64,000 nucleotides of DNA from positions 1 through 64,000 of the forward strand of contig JAXBDG010000006.1 in NCBI GenBank assembly GCA_036320915.1, written 5' to 3'. Source of the DNA: Linnemannia elongata. Its lineage: Eukaryota; Mortierellomycota; Mortierellomycetes; Mortierellales; Mortierellaceae. The position numbers and the translations under genes were made by a program. Under the pieces are notes generated by a model. That model did not search any database. It saw only the letters and a program-made list of their open reading frames with translations, and was not told the DNA's origin. This document shows positions 1 through 8,207 of this stretch, one piece after another (position 1 is the first letter of the stretch; each line of letters begins with the position of its first letter).

Positions 1-540
1 AAAAAACCCTAAAAAACCCTAAAAAACCCTAAAAAACCCTAAAAAACCCTAAAAAACCCTAAAAAACCCTAAAAAACCCTAAAAAACCCTAAAAAACCCT
101 AAAAAACCCTAAAAAACCCTAAAAAACCCTAAAAAACCCTAAAAAACCCTAAAAAACCCTAAAAAACCCTAAAAAACCCTAAAAAACCCTAAAAAACCCT
201 AAAAAACCCTAAAAAACCCTAAAAAACCCTAAAAAACCCTAAAAAACCCTAAAAAAACCCTAAAAACCCTAAAAAAACCCTAAAAAACCCTAAAAAACCC
301 TAAAAAACCCTAAAAAACCCTAAAAAACCCTAAAAAACCCTAAAAACCCTAAAAAACCCTAAAAAAACCCTAAAAAAAACCCTAAAAAACCCTAAAAAAC
401 CCTAAAAAACCCTAAAAAACCCTAAAAAACCTAAAAAACCCTAAAAAACCCTAAAAAACCCTAAAAAACCCTAAAAAACCCTAAAACACCTAAAAAACCC
501 TCAAACACCTAAAAAACCTTAACAAACTTACAAGTTCTCT
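1..540. repeat. Telomeric repeat array
   Basis: This is a tandem array of AAAAAACCCT, so the G-rich strand reads AGGGTTTTTT toward the chromosome end. Units are almost perfect to about 250. After that the A-run varies (5, 7 or 8 A). The array becomes degenerate (CACCT, CCTCAAACACC, CCTTAAC) between about 480 and 540. The position at base 1 and the inward decay are what a true chromosome end looks like. The unit is longer than the common fungal TTAGGG. Confidence 0.93.
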
Positions 541-750
541 ATATTTCACATCTCTGGAAGATTGTTTACAATCCTCACGCGCAAATCATTTTGTTCTCCA
601 AGGTCTCCAATTGCGATAAATTATGTATTTCCTAATATGGACACGGTTAGTCCATGTGCTATGAAACACTTTGGGAATCGTCCAGGGTCCAAATGGTCGT
701 ATAACCCATTAAATATCCACAGATGTTGTATGAACTGGTGGTGATACAAA
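541..750. other. Short subtelomeric spacer
   Basis: No gene is recognised here. It separates the degenerate telomere from the first element end. It contains a short inverted repeat (TATGGAC near 636 and GTCCAT near 650). Confidence 0.5.
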
Positions 751-1265
751 GGCAATCGTCCACATCCCTAATACGTGAGGAAGCACCATAGGAGTGGTCG
801 ATCGTGTATAATATCAGGCAACTTTTAAAAAGCATGGATACAGGAGGCAGAGGATTTGTATAGATGGTAGTGGTGGGTAAGAGGAGGTGGATAATATGGG
901 TGGTGGTGCAAAGGATAGGCAAATGGTGGTTTGGGGGGGGGTGTAGTTTTCCACTGGCCGATGCTTACACCCCCCCTTTGGTCCATTCGAGGTGTATTTG
1001 GAGATGTCTCTTGGCTATGCAGTGCAGTCTCTGAGCACCTCCCCTGACATGTATTGGAACTAGCTTTTGCTGGTATCATAGGCCCATCTTGAATGCTCTG
1101 GGTATGGCAGGTTGTGCGGGGCCTTCCTTCAACATACCCAATGTCCGAGCCCAAAATCCCAAAGAAGCTCAACGCCTGCCTGAATGCAATACTCGCGGAG
1201 GAATGGGGTTTTCTTGACAATCCATGGCCATTGTACCCTACCACCAGAAAGTTCCACCGATCCGA
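751..1265 (+). mobile_element. Left end of a broken outer B-family element
   Basis: The sequence starts with GGCAATCGTCCAC, the exact terminus of the intact B element at 5724. It matches that element's terminal inverted repeat, including the G-run/C-run hairpin at about 935-976, and then runs into the start of the B transposase gene. The copy stops at 1265, where an A-family terminus begins. Together with 5466-5723 and 9804-10062 it looks like the remains of one older B copy opened by later insertions. Confidence 0.85.
1141..1265 (+). pseudogene. N-terminal fragment of B-family DDE transposase
   Basis: It encodes the first 42 or so residues of the B transposase (from MSEPKIPKKL to the TRKFHRS region), nearly identical to the intact gene read from 9413. 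The frame is then lost where an A-element end (GGGAGTCATCC) begins. The corresponding internal fragment reappears at 5466, and residues 43-135 are missing between the two. Confidence 0.88.
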
Positions 1266-1524
1266 GGGAGTCATCCGGGACTAGTATAGATAGGCGCTTC
1301 AAGGTGTGTGAGAGTATGCTGCATAGATTACCATATGTTTTAAAAAGTAGGTACCGGGGATGGATGAGTTTAGGATAGAGGGGAGCGTACAGTAGTTCTA
1401 GGTAAAAGAAGTAGGCTCTGGGAGGTTGTGCTGCATGAAAGACCTCGAAGGGGGGGTTGTAGCTTTACTCTGGCTGAAGGGTCTCAACCCCCTGCCAAAG
1501 GATTTGCTCCTCTACCCTCTACTA
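1266..1524. mobile_element. Extra A-family terminus, diverged
   Basis: This is a second copy of the A-element left end lying directly before the intact element in the same orientation. It matches 1525-1750 closely up to the hairpin. It diverges after the loop, and its C-arm is imperfect (five C against seven G). It ends at CTACTA just before the next GGGAGTCATCC. It may be a solo end left by recombination or a diverged subfamily. Confidence 0.82.
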
Positions 1525-1830
1525 GGGAGTCATCCGGGACTAGTATAGATAGGCGCTTCAAGGTGTGTGAGAGTATGCTGCATAGATTACCATATGTTTT
1601 AAAAAGGCGGTACCGGGGATGGATGAGTTTAGGATAGAGGGGAGCGTACAGTAGTTCTAGGTAAAAGAAGTAGGCTCTGGGAGGTTGTGCTGCATGAAAG
1701 ACCTCGAAGGGGGGGTTGTAGCTTTACTCTGGCTGATGCCCTCAACCCCCCTTTGGTGTTATCCATTGCCGATGACCTACGGTATATGCATGATGTAAAG
1801 GTAACGAATGACAAATGCGGTATGGTAGAC
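1525..1830 (+). repeat. Element A left terminal inverted repeat
   Basis: It matches the reverse complement of 5159-5465 almost base for base. It contains a TTTTAAAAA block at about 1595 and a G7/C6 hairpin at 1709-1751. It runs to just before the transposase start. Confidence 0.9.
1709..1751. other. Hairpin in element A left terminal repeat
   Basis: The arms GGGGGGTTG and CAACCCCCC can pair over 9 bases around a loop containing GGCTGATGC. The same hairpin lies in the right repeat at about 5239-5281. An equivalent one is in element B with loop motif GGCCGATGC. Conservation of stem and loop in otherwise different termini suggests a cis-acting site; its function is unknown. Confidence 0.75.
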
Positions 1831-1859
1831 CAGGTAAGTACAGGATATACAAAACAAAT

Positions 1860-3068
1860 ATGTCAAGCGGCAACGTTCCTGAAAAACTTCAAGATTTGTT
1901 CAGGGCGATTATTCAGGAGGAGTGGACCTTCTTGGATGATCCCTGGCCAATGTACCCAAAAACTCGTAGGGCACACCGGTCTGAGTTCAAGGTCATCAAG
2001 GGTATGCGTCACATGAAATTAGCGGTTATGTCCAAGCTGGGGGCTGTTGCGGTGTACTTCTTCCTGACGGTCCTGTGGAGTAAAGTATACTTCCCCGGTC
2101 CGTATAAGGCACTTGAAAAGGGTATTGCCTTCTTATACTTTTTTGTCTCTGGAGAATCCATGGAGTCCATGTCGGTGTTCATGCCCCGGTCATCCTTCTA
2201 CGAGATCTTCCGCACCTTCTTCAAGGAGGAAAGGAGCCTGTTCAACAAGGAAATGGCAAGGTGCTTCTCAACCATGTTTTCCACTCCAGAGATACGCATG
2301 CGATCGGCCAGATGGAGTAACCCAAAGATGTTCAAGCATGTAACACTGCTGCTGGATGGCCATGACACACGGGCAACCTACGGGGAGTTAAAGTCGGAGA
2401 TGTACAGCTTTAAGTTCAGGAAGTCAGGCCTACGCACACAAGTATGCATAGACGTCAACAACATGGTGGTCTTTGTGTCCAAGTCCGAGTCATGTAAGAA
2501 ACACAACGATGGTACCATGCTGGTTGACATGGGTGTGGCCAAAAGGATTCATGAGGTGGACTGCATTGGCCTTGACGGTGGATACCCACAGCATATACCC
2601 AAGCTCCTGGAGAAAGAGGACACCCTGGATATTCGCAACTTTTGTTTTCCCATACGTAAGCGCAATGGAAAGCCCTTGGATGAGGATGAGGCTACCTTTA
2701 ATACGATGTTCGGAGGATTCAGGTCTATGGTTGAAAATACCTTTGGTGAGCTCGGATCCACCTTTGCCAAGTTCAACCATAAAGACGCCATCCGTACCAC
2801 CGACAAGAGGGAGGTTAACATGATGTTGCGGTTGTGCTTTCTGCTGCTAAATGTACGCAATATGTCCAACAACCTCAGCCTGGATATACTACCCCACCAT
2901 ATGGAATGGATAGAGGATGGATTCGACTATCCAACCACCAATAAGCCTGTCCTGCAGAACTCCGAGGTAGAGACTGTCCAAAATAGGCTACAGAATGGAT
3001 CTGAACTACAGGAACTCCAGAACGCCTTCTTGGGAATGGACATGTCGGAGGATGACGAGGAACTATAG
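1860..3068 (+). CDS. Element A DDE transposase, Harbinger-like
   Basis: A 402-residue protein, probably the enzyme that cuts and joins the element ends. The likely catalytic triad is D166 (in LLLDGHD), D239 (in GLDGGY) and E292 (in RSMVENTFGEL). The D-x-GGY motif and the E-N-x-FG motif near a basic stretch are typical of the DDE_Tnp_4 (PIF/Harbinger) fold. I chose the ATG at 1860 because the product then aligns from residue 1 with the B transposase; the frame is also open from 1815. The gene lies just inside the left terminal repeat and converges on the Rep-like gene, with a 52-base gap holding a T5A5 palindrome. There are no stops or introns, so this copy may be functional. Confidence 0.87.
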   Translation: MSSGNVPEKLQDLFRAIIQEEWTFLDDPWPMYPKTRRAHRSEFKVIKGMRHMKLAVMSKLGAVAVYFFLTVLWSKVYFPGPYKALEKGIAFLYFFVSGESMESMSVFMPRSSFYEIFRTFFKEERSLFNKEMARCFSTMFSTPEIRMRSARWSNPKMFKHVTLLLDGHDTRATYGELKSEMYSFKFRKSGLRTQVCIDVNNMVVFVSKSESCKKHNDGTMLVDMGVAKRIHEVDCIGLDGGYPQHIPKLLEKEDTLDIRNFCFPIRKRNGKPLDEDEATFNTMFGGFRSMVENTFGELGSTFAKFNHKDAIRTTDKREVNMMLRLCFLLLNVRNMSNNLSLDILPHHMEWIEDGFDYPTTNKPVLQNSEVETVQNRLQNGSELQELQNAFLGMDMSEDDEEL

Positions 3069-3097
3069 GGCCTGATTTTTGTGGCAGCATGTACCAA

Positions 3098-3109
3098 GTT
3101 TTTAAAAAC
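3098..3109. promoter_or_regulatory. T5A5 palindrome between convergent genes of element A
   Basis: GTTTTTAAAAAC lies in the gap between the 3' ends of the transposase and Rep-like genes. The same block occurs at the other junctions of both elements. Lying between convergent genes, it cannot act only as a promoter here; 3'-end formation or a protein site is possible. Confidence 0.5.
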
Positions 3110-3120
3110 CTTACCTTACG

Positions 3121-4818
3121 TTACTCCTGGACCAGCTTACACTTCATGTCGTTCGTGCCTTTGGAGCGGACTATGCGTTCTGCAAGGAAGGTCATCTTTG
3201 GCACATGGTGGATTCTTACTTGGCCATTCGTTCCCCTATATTTTCTCCGCCACGTTTCCCACAGGTTACAGAGGGACTTACCGGCTCTAACTCTGGTACC
3301 ACAGTCCATAATTATATGCCAGTACAAAGTCCCGCGAAACTTCTTTAAGCCTGCTGCAGCAATGGTATATATGCGACCTGGCTCAAGCACATTGTAGCCG
3401 GTTCCAAAGGCGGATGAATGTATACTCTGCATATGCTTAACATACTGCCCATCATCGGATCTGCGCTCCACAAGGACAGCTAACGGTGCACTCTCCTTGT
3501 GGTGTCGCCTCTTTGGCCATCCAATGCGGATGTTGTCCACAGATACAATACCCATGTCGGCAAACTTATATACTTCGCGGTCGAACAGTGCGTATGAGGG
3601 GAACATACCCTTGGAACCACCTGGTACCAATGTTTTGGCCTTGCAGCCTGGCTCTCTCTCATACATCTTCTCCTTGGTGACCTCCACTGTACCATTCTCG
3701 CTAACTTTGGCCTCCACATAGTAGATGGGACGGTCGTTGAACGAGTAGTTGGCAACCAGGTGCATGGCAAGCGGTGCTGAAACTTTGGACCACATATAAC
3801 CGTACTTCTTGCGGGTTGTAGAGTTCCACCAGTGGCAGTATGCAAAGACCTTGCTTCCAGGGATATACACTGCGACCATGGCCTTTAAAAGCTCAGCACG
3901 TTCTATCCAGTGCTGTTCATAGCTGTAGTCAAACGTGGTGCAGCCGTCCAAAAGCCTACGCGCATCATCCATCCTATCTTGGTATACCGCCAAAGGGTGC
4001 AGCCTTGAGCCATAAAAGGTTAGCTCCAGCCGTGAAAGGCCATGATCCCTATGGCGCAATAGAGTCCTGGTGAACTTCTCATCTGGATTGGCAACTATAT
4101 CCTCCATCCTTGAACCGAGACTCTTTCGCACATCCGCGCTTTCGAGCATCTGGACCAGCTTGTTATAGACCTTGCACCTGATATTTTGGGCATTGTCTGC
4201 AGATGCAAACCAGGTCACACAGTGGTCACCCACCCGTCCGCGATCGTTGACTATCGTTGAAATGCCCTTAGCCTTCAAGTGCCTCTCCAAATAGGTCCGA
4301 GTTGATACATACCTGCAGTCATGGGTCATGTCGATGTCATGCAGGACAAGGTACCGCTTCCGAAGGATAGGCAGGATGGCAGCCATGGCCATTACCACCT
4401 TTTTGGCACGGCAGTGGTATAGAGACACCTTGATAGAGACAAATCCGGCAGAGTATGGTCCATTGCTGTGCTCTTGTGCATGTGCGGTTTGGATGTCAGC
4501 AGGGATATACTCTTCGTCCAACAGAGTGCCACTATGCAGCGACTTGATGGAATCGTAAGGTAGATCCGCCTTGCTAAATGCCTCACGTAAGTCAGCCATA
4601 TATTTGCCAATGGACTTGCCCTTGACCTTTTCATCGGCATAGTTGACCGGAGCCCAAAAAACCATACTGTCACAGAACATCTTGGAGAACCGTGTGAACC
4701 CCTTGCGTTTGGTACCTCCAAGACGACCAAGGGGATGTACACATTTGCCAACGTCGGCAAGGTTGTGCGTGTACTTATTGAGGATCTCGTTGATGATAGC
4801 TTCCTTTGACCGTGACAT
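3121..4818 (-). CDS. Element A Rep-like protein (function tentative)
   Basis: A 565-residue intronless protein, clearly homologous along its length to the element B protein at 6440-8131. I recognise no certain family. Features conserved between the two are HDIDMT-x-DCRYV, KVYNK, SRLELTFYGS and, farther on, VFAYCHWWNS. The order of an aspartate-rich strand motif, a Y-N-K motif and an R-x-E strand recalls Rep_trans-type rolling-circle initiators, in which a tyrosine nicks the origin. That is inference from motif order only. A co-encoded initiator would fit the hairpins in the terminal repeats. It is read opposite to the transposase and follows the small gene with a 34-base gap. It could equally be an unrelated DNA-binding partner of the transposase. 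Confidence 0.8.
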   Translation of the reverse strand: MSRSKEAIINEILNKYTHNLADVGKCVHPLGRLGGTKRKGFTRFSKMFCDSMVFWAPVNYADEKVKGKSIGKYMADLREAFSKADLPYDSIKSLHSGTLLDEEYIPADIQTAHAQEHSNGPYSAGFVSIKVSLYHCRAKKVVMAMAAILPILRKRYLVLHDIDMTHDCRYVSTRTYLERHLKAKGISTIVNDRGRVGDHCVTWFASADNAQNIRCKVYNKLVQMLESADVRKSLGSRMEDIVANPDEKFTRTLLRHRDHGLSRLELTFYGSRLHPLAVYQDRMDDARRLLDGCTTFDYSYEQHWIERAELLKAMVAVYIPGSKVFAYCHWWNSTTRKKYGYMWSKVSAPLAMHLVANYSFNDRPIYYVEAKVSENGTVEVTKEKMYEREPGCKAKTLVPGGSKGMFPSYALFDREVYKFADMGIVSVDNIRIGWPKRRHHKESAPLAVLVERRSDDGQYVKHMQSIHSSAFGTGYNVLEPGRIYTIAAAGLKKFRGTLYWHIIMDCGTRVRAGKSLCNLWETWRRKYRGTNGQVRIHHVPKMTFLAERIVRSKGTNDMKCKLVQE

Positions 4819-4836
4819 GTTGTTAATAGATTCTTG

Positions 4837-4848
4837 CTTTTTAAAAAC
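4837..4848. promoter_or_regulatory. T5A5 palindrome upstream of element A Rep-like gene
   Basis: CTTTTTAAAAAC lies 19 bases or so before the Rep-like start codon and just after the small-gene stop. The matching position in element B (6408-6417) has the same block, which supports a promoter or processing role. Confidence 0.55.
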
Positions 4849-4852
4849 TCCC

Positions 4853-5134
4853 TTAGGTGGCCTTCAACTCAGTGCGCATAAGGTACTCACCAGCAGCTTC
4901 GTTGGTCAACAGTCCTTTCTCAGAGAGTTCACGTCGGATACCCTTGTATACCTTTTCCAACATCGAGTAGATAGTATGTGGACACCAGGTTTCACCAAAG
5001 TCAGGAGATTTAGCGCGGTGAATATCCACGAATGCATCAAGGTACACATACATACAGGTCTCTAAGCGATGGTCCGTAATAAATTCAGCGACGACATCCT
5101 GTTGCAAAGATTTATGTGTAAGCGGAATAGGCAT
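4853..5134 (-). CDS. Element A small conserved protein
   Basis: A protein of about 93 residues, homologous to the 89-residue protein of element B. Both share QQDVVAEF, DHRLE-x-CM, VYLDAF, HRAK-x-PD and VYKGIR-EL. No family is recognised. The charged, helical-looking composition would suit a small adaptor or DNA-binding partner, but nothing shows this directly. I placed the start at 5134 by alignment with element B; the frame is open to 5182 and the extra residues overlap the terminal repeat. It probably lies in the same transcription direction as the Rep-like gene. Confidence 0.75.
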   Translation of the reverse strand: MPIPLTHKSLQQDVVAEFITDHRLETCMYVYLDAFVDIHRAKSPDFGETWCPHTIYSMLEKVYKGIRRELSEKGLLTNEAAGEYLMRTELKAT

Positions 5135-5158
5135 TGTTGTTTTCTTTGGGGCACCTTG

Positions 5159-5465
5159 TCTACCATACCGCCGATTTGTCATTCGTTACCTTTACATCAT
5201 GCATATACCGTAGGTCATCGGCAATGGATAACACCAAAGGGGGGTTGAGGGCATCAGCCAGAGTAAAGCTACAACCCCCCCTTCGAGGTCTTTCATGCAG
5301 CACAACCTCCCAGAGCCTACTTCTTTTACCTAGAACTACTGTACGCTCCCCTCTATCCTAAACTCATCCATCCCCGGTACCTACTTTTTAAAACATATGG
5401 TAATCTATGCAGCATACTCTCACACACCTTGAAGCGCCTATCTATACTAGTCCCGGATGACTCCC
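5159..5465 (-). repeat. Element A right terminal inverted repeat
   Basis: Reverse complement of 1525-1830, ending CCCGGATGACTCCC. It contains the hairpin at about 5239-5281 and a CTTTTTAAAA block near 5386. Confidence 0.9.
5239..5281. other. Hairpin in element A right terminal repeat
   Basis: GGGGGGTTG and CAACCCCCC arms flank the same loop as at 1709-1751, here in inverted orientation. The loop reads GCATCAGCC on the + strand. Confidence 0.75.
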
Positions 5466-5723
5466 TTTGCCAACATGTTTTCTACCCCTGAAATCCGCAT
5501 GAGGTCTGCCGTATGGACTAACCCACGGATGTTCAGGCATATTACCCTGCTGCTGGATGGTCATGATACCCGGGCAACATATCGCGAAACCAAGGCCAAG
5601 ATGTACTCATACAAGCTTAAGAAGTCTGGCCTCAGGACCCAGGTGTGCATAGACATCAACCACATGGTACTCTTTGTATCCAAGTCCGCTCCATGTAAAG
5701 ACAACAACGACGGCAGCATGATG
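5466..5723 (+). pseudogene. Internal fragment of B-family DDE transposase
   Basis: It encodes about residues 136-221 of the B transposase in one open frame, including the first catalytic aspartate in LLLDGHD. It lies directly after the right end of element A and is cut off by the left end of intact element B at 5724. It is in the same strand and order as the N-terminal fragment at 1141-1265, so the two are the flanks of one disrupted gene with about 280 bp lost between them. Confidence 0.88.
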
Positions 5724-6073
5724 GGCAATCGTCCACATCCCTAATACATGAGGAAGCACCATAGGAGTGGTCGATCGTGTATAATATCAGGCAACTTTTA
5801 AAAAGCATGGATACAGGAGGCAGAGGATTTGTATAGATGGTAGTGGTGGGTAAGAGGAGGTGGATAATATGGGTGGTGGTGCAAAGGATAGGCAAATGGT
5901 GGTTTGGGGGGGGGTGTAGTTTTCCACTGGCCGATGCTTACACCCCCCCTTTGGTCCATTCGAGGTGTATTTGGAGATGTCTCTTGGCTATACAGTGCAG
6001 TCTCTGAGCACCTCCCCTGACATGTATTGGAACCCGCTTTTGCTGGTATCATAGGCCCATCTTGAATGCTCTG
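5724..6073 (+). repeat. Element B left terminal inverted repeat
   Basis: Near-identical to the reverse complement of 9454-9803. It holds a CTTTTAAAAAG block at about 5788, a GT-rich tract and the hairpin at 5907-5949. Confidence 0.92.
5907..5949. other. Hairpin in element B left terminal repeat
   Basis: Arms GGGGGGGTGTA and TACACCCCCCC can pair around a loop with CACTGGCCGATGC. It is the counterpart of the element A hairpin (loop GGCTGATGC). Confidence 0.75.
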
Positions 6074-6117
6074 CGTTGGCGGGTTGTGGACGTCGCACTG
6101 GTACCCAATATATCGTC

Positions 6118-6387
6118 ATGCCTGTTTCCCATGAAAAGTCTTTCCAGCAGGATGTTGTCGCCGAATTTGTAGATGATCATCGTCTTGAGTACTGTATGTT
6201 TGTTTACCTCGATGCATTCCTCGATACCCATCGCGCTAAGTATCCTGACCTTGTGGACAGATGGGATCCCTATGCTATGTATGAGATGTTAGAGCAGGTT
6301 TACAAAGGTATCCGCCTAGAGCTCCTAAAACACGGACTTCTTACAAATAAGGCAGCTAGTGAGTATGTGATGAATCGATCCCAGTGA
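6118..6387 (+). CDS. Element B small conserved protein
   Basis: An 89-residue protein homologous to the small protein of element A (shared QQDVVAEF, DHRLE, VYLDAF, HRAK-x-PD, VYKGIR-EL). Start MPVSHEK was chosen because homology begins there; an upstream ATG at 6076 would add 14 residues that are not shared. It is followed after 20 bases by a T5A5 palindrome and then the Rep-like gene on the same strand. Unknown function. Conservation in two diverged elements argues that it is translated. Confidence 0.75.
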   Translation: MPVSHEKSFQQDVVAEFVDDHRLEYCMFVYLDAFLDTHRAKYPDLVDRWDPYAMYEMLEQVYKGIRLELLKHGLLTNKAASEYVMNRSQ

Positions 6388-6407
6388 GCCATGGTTGGCC
6401 TGAGTGG

Positions 6408-6417
6408 TTTTTAAAAA
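6408..6417. promoter_or_regulatory. T5A5 palindrome upstream of element B Rep-like gene
   Basis: TTTTTAAAAA lies 22 bases before the Rep-like ATG at 6440, in the same relative place as in element A. Confidence 0.55.
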
Positions 6418-6439
6418 TTTGCCCAAACACACTTCAACC

Positions 6440-8131
6440 ATGACAAGATCAAACGAGTCCATTATCAACGAGGTTTTTAAGAAGTACACAGGTAATTTGG
6501 CTGACTTTGGTAGGCCGTCCTGTTCCCGCAGAGAGAGTAGACAGGGCTTTGCAAAGTTTTCCAAGATGTTTTGCGACAGCTTGGTTATGTGGGGACTCTA
6601 CAACACCTTGTCAGAGGACACCAAGGGAGTAACCATTGGGAAGTACATGGCAGAGTTGCGTGAGCTTTGTAGTAGGCACTCCTTGCCCTGTGACTCTATT
6701 AAGATGGTTACTACGGGTACAAATATCGGCGAGGAGTATTTCTCAGAGGACATGAAGGAAGCGTACGCCGCAGAGTTTGCTGGACAGTCCCTCCACATGG
6801 GGTACATTGCCATTAAGATGTCCCTGAAGCAGTGCCGAGCAAAGAGGGCTGTGTTGGCACTGTCACCCATGCTGGAGACCCTCAGAAGCAAGCATATGGT
6901 ACTTCATGACATAGACATGACCCGCGACTGCCGATATGTCACAGAACGTCGTCTTGTTGAGCAACATCTGTTGCGGAATGGTATCACCAAGGTCATCAAG
7001 GACCGTAGTCGTGTGGGTGACCATTGTATCTCCTGGATGGGCAGTTCAGATGACACCAAGAACATCCGCTACAAGGTCTACAACAAGTTTGTACAGATCC
7101 TAGAGAGCGCTGAGGTCCGTAAGAGTCTTGGGTCAAGGATGGAGGGTCTTGTAGCTGATGATGACGAAAGGTTCATGGCAAGGCTGCTTCGCCACAAGGA
7201 CCATGGGATGTCCCGTCTGGAGCTGACATTCTATGGTAGTACCTTGTTGTCTTTGGGCGAGTACCTGGCCCACTTGGATCATGCAAGGGCCCTGCTGAGC
7301 ACTTGTCGTGTCTATGACTACAGCTATGAGGAGATGTGGAAAGAAAGGGCCAACTACATCGAGTCCATGGTCGCAGTGCATATACCTGCAAAGAAGGTCT
7401 TTGCCTACTGCCATTGGTGGAACTCGGTGACCTCCAAAAAGTATGGATACATGTGGAAGAACGTTGGATCCAAACTTGTTCCCCTGCTGCTGGCCAACTA
7501 CTCTTTCAACGACAGGCCTATCCATTACATCAAGGTCAAGGTGGATGACGCTGGAGTGGTGGAGATTATCAGCGAGAAGGTCTACGAGAGGGAATCTGGA
7601 TGCACAGCCATGACATTGGTGGCTGGCAAGACCAAAGGCATGTTTCCCTCTCGAGACACCTGTGAGGGACTTGTCTACGAGTTCTCGGAGGTTGGCATTG
7701 TGGAGCATAAGAATATCTCCATTGGATGGCCCGAGAAGAAGCATAGCAAGAAGAGCAGGCCATTAGCAGTCCTTGTTGAGAAGCCTACATCCGATAGCCA
7801 TGAGGGATATGTCCGGTGGATGAAGAAGCCACACTCCACCTTGTTTACCGCCGATTACAACATCCTTGTCCCAGGCACAGAATATACCGTTAATGCCGCA
7901 GGGTTGGCAGATTTCCGGGGAAACAGCTACTGGCATTTGGTCACCGAATGTGGCCTCAAGGTCAAGGCTGGAAAGTCCCTTGAAGGCATCTGGGAACGAT
8001 GGAGAGGCCAATACAGAGGAAACCATGGCGGGGTTCTCATCCACAAAATCCCCAAGATGAGGTTTTTGGCAGAGAGAAAGGTTAAAATCAGAGGTATGTC
8101 TGTCGTGAAGTGCGTCTTGGTGAGGACATAG
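6440..8131 (+). CDS. Element B Rep-like protein (function tentative)
   Basis: A 563-residue protein and the homologue of the element A protein at 3121-4818. Shared landmarks are HDIDMTRDC (from residue 156), KVYNK (Y214), SRLELTFYGS (R259, E261), FAYCHWWNS and YSFNDRPI. The motif series D-x-D, Y-N-K, R-x-E is compatible with a Rep_trans-like nicking initiator, with Y214 as a candidate nucleophile, but no search was possible. I used the ATG at 6440, aligned with the start in element A, rather than the ATG at 6404. Partial copies at 10757-11984 (- strand) and 15947-16020 show that this family has been amplified near the chromosome end. Intronless and intact. Confidence 0.8.
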   Translation: MTRSNESIINEVFKKYTGNLADFGRPSCSRRESRQGFAKFSKMFCDSLVMWGLYNTLSEDTKGVTIGKYMAELRELCSRHSLPCDSIKMVTTGTNIGEEYFSEDMKEAYAAEFAGQSLHMGYIAIKMSLKQCRAKRAVLALSPMLETLRSKHMVLHDIDMTRDCRYVTERRLVEQHLLRNGITKVIKDRSRVGDHCISWMGSSDDTKNIRYKVYNKFVQILESAEVRKSLGSRMEGLVADDDERFMARLLRHKDHGMSRLELTFYGSTLLSLGEYLAHLDHARALLSTCRVYDYSYEEMWKERANYIESMVAVHIPAKKVFAYCHWWNSVTSKKYGYMWKNVGSKLVPLLLANYSFNDRPIHYIKVKVDDAGVVEIISEKVYERESGCTAMTLVAGKTKGMFPSRDTCEGLVYEFSEVGIVEHKNISIGWPEKKHSKKSRPLAVLVEKPTSDSHEGYVRWMKKPHSTLFTADYNILVPGTEYTVNAAGLADFRGNSYWHLVTECGLKVKAGKSLEGIWERWRGQYRGNHGGVLIHKIPKMRFLAERKVKIRGMSVVKCVLVRT

Positions 8132-8152
8132 GTGGTGGTAGCGTGGCATAGG

Positions 8153-8201
8153 TTTTTAAAAACTTGGACGTAGGTCGTAGCATGGCACAGGTTTTTAAAA
8201 A
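8153..8201. promoter_or_regulatory. Duplicated T5A5 palindrome between convergent genes of element B
   Basis: Two copies of GGTTTTTAAAAACTTGG start 39 bases apart in the gap between the 3' ends of the Rep-like and transposase genes. They belong to a short tandem duplication of about 39 bp. The B remnant near 16020 has only one, degenerate copy, so the duplication is variable. Confidence 0.55.
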
Positions 8202-8207
8202 CTTGGC

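Larger units (their letters stand above)
1525..5465. mobile_element. Intact element A: DDE transposase, Rep-like gene and small ORF
   Basis: A 3.9-kb element bounded by GGGAGTCATCC and its complement GGATGACTCCC, with terminal inverted repeats of about 306 bp. It carries a DDE transposase on the + strand. A Rep-like gene and a small gene lie on the - strand and converge on it. All three reading frames are open and intronless, and spacers are under 50 bases apart from the terminal repeats. The DDE protein resembles PIF/Harbinger transposases, but the partner protein is not the Myb-like protein usual for Harbinger. No clean target-site duplication is visible (CTA on the left, TTT on the right), perhaps because neighbouring copies have recombined. 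Confidence 0.85.

Noticed and set aside
1525..5465. Clean target-site duplication around element A
   Set aside because: Flanks CTA and TTT do not match. The neighbouring terminus suggests recombination, so no duplication is claimed.
7133..7744. A 203-codon frame antisense to the element B Rep-like gene (with a similar one at 10801-11322)
   Set aside because: It is the shadow of the conserved sense gene; the similarity between the two is inherited from the sense strand.
3121..8131. Integrated virus or linear plasmid as the origin of the Rep-like genes
   Set aside because: No capsid, polymerase or packaging gene is present, and the DDE enzyme plus terminal repeats point to transposons. Left open only as a distant ancestry.
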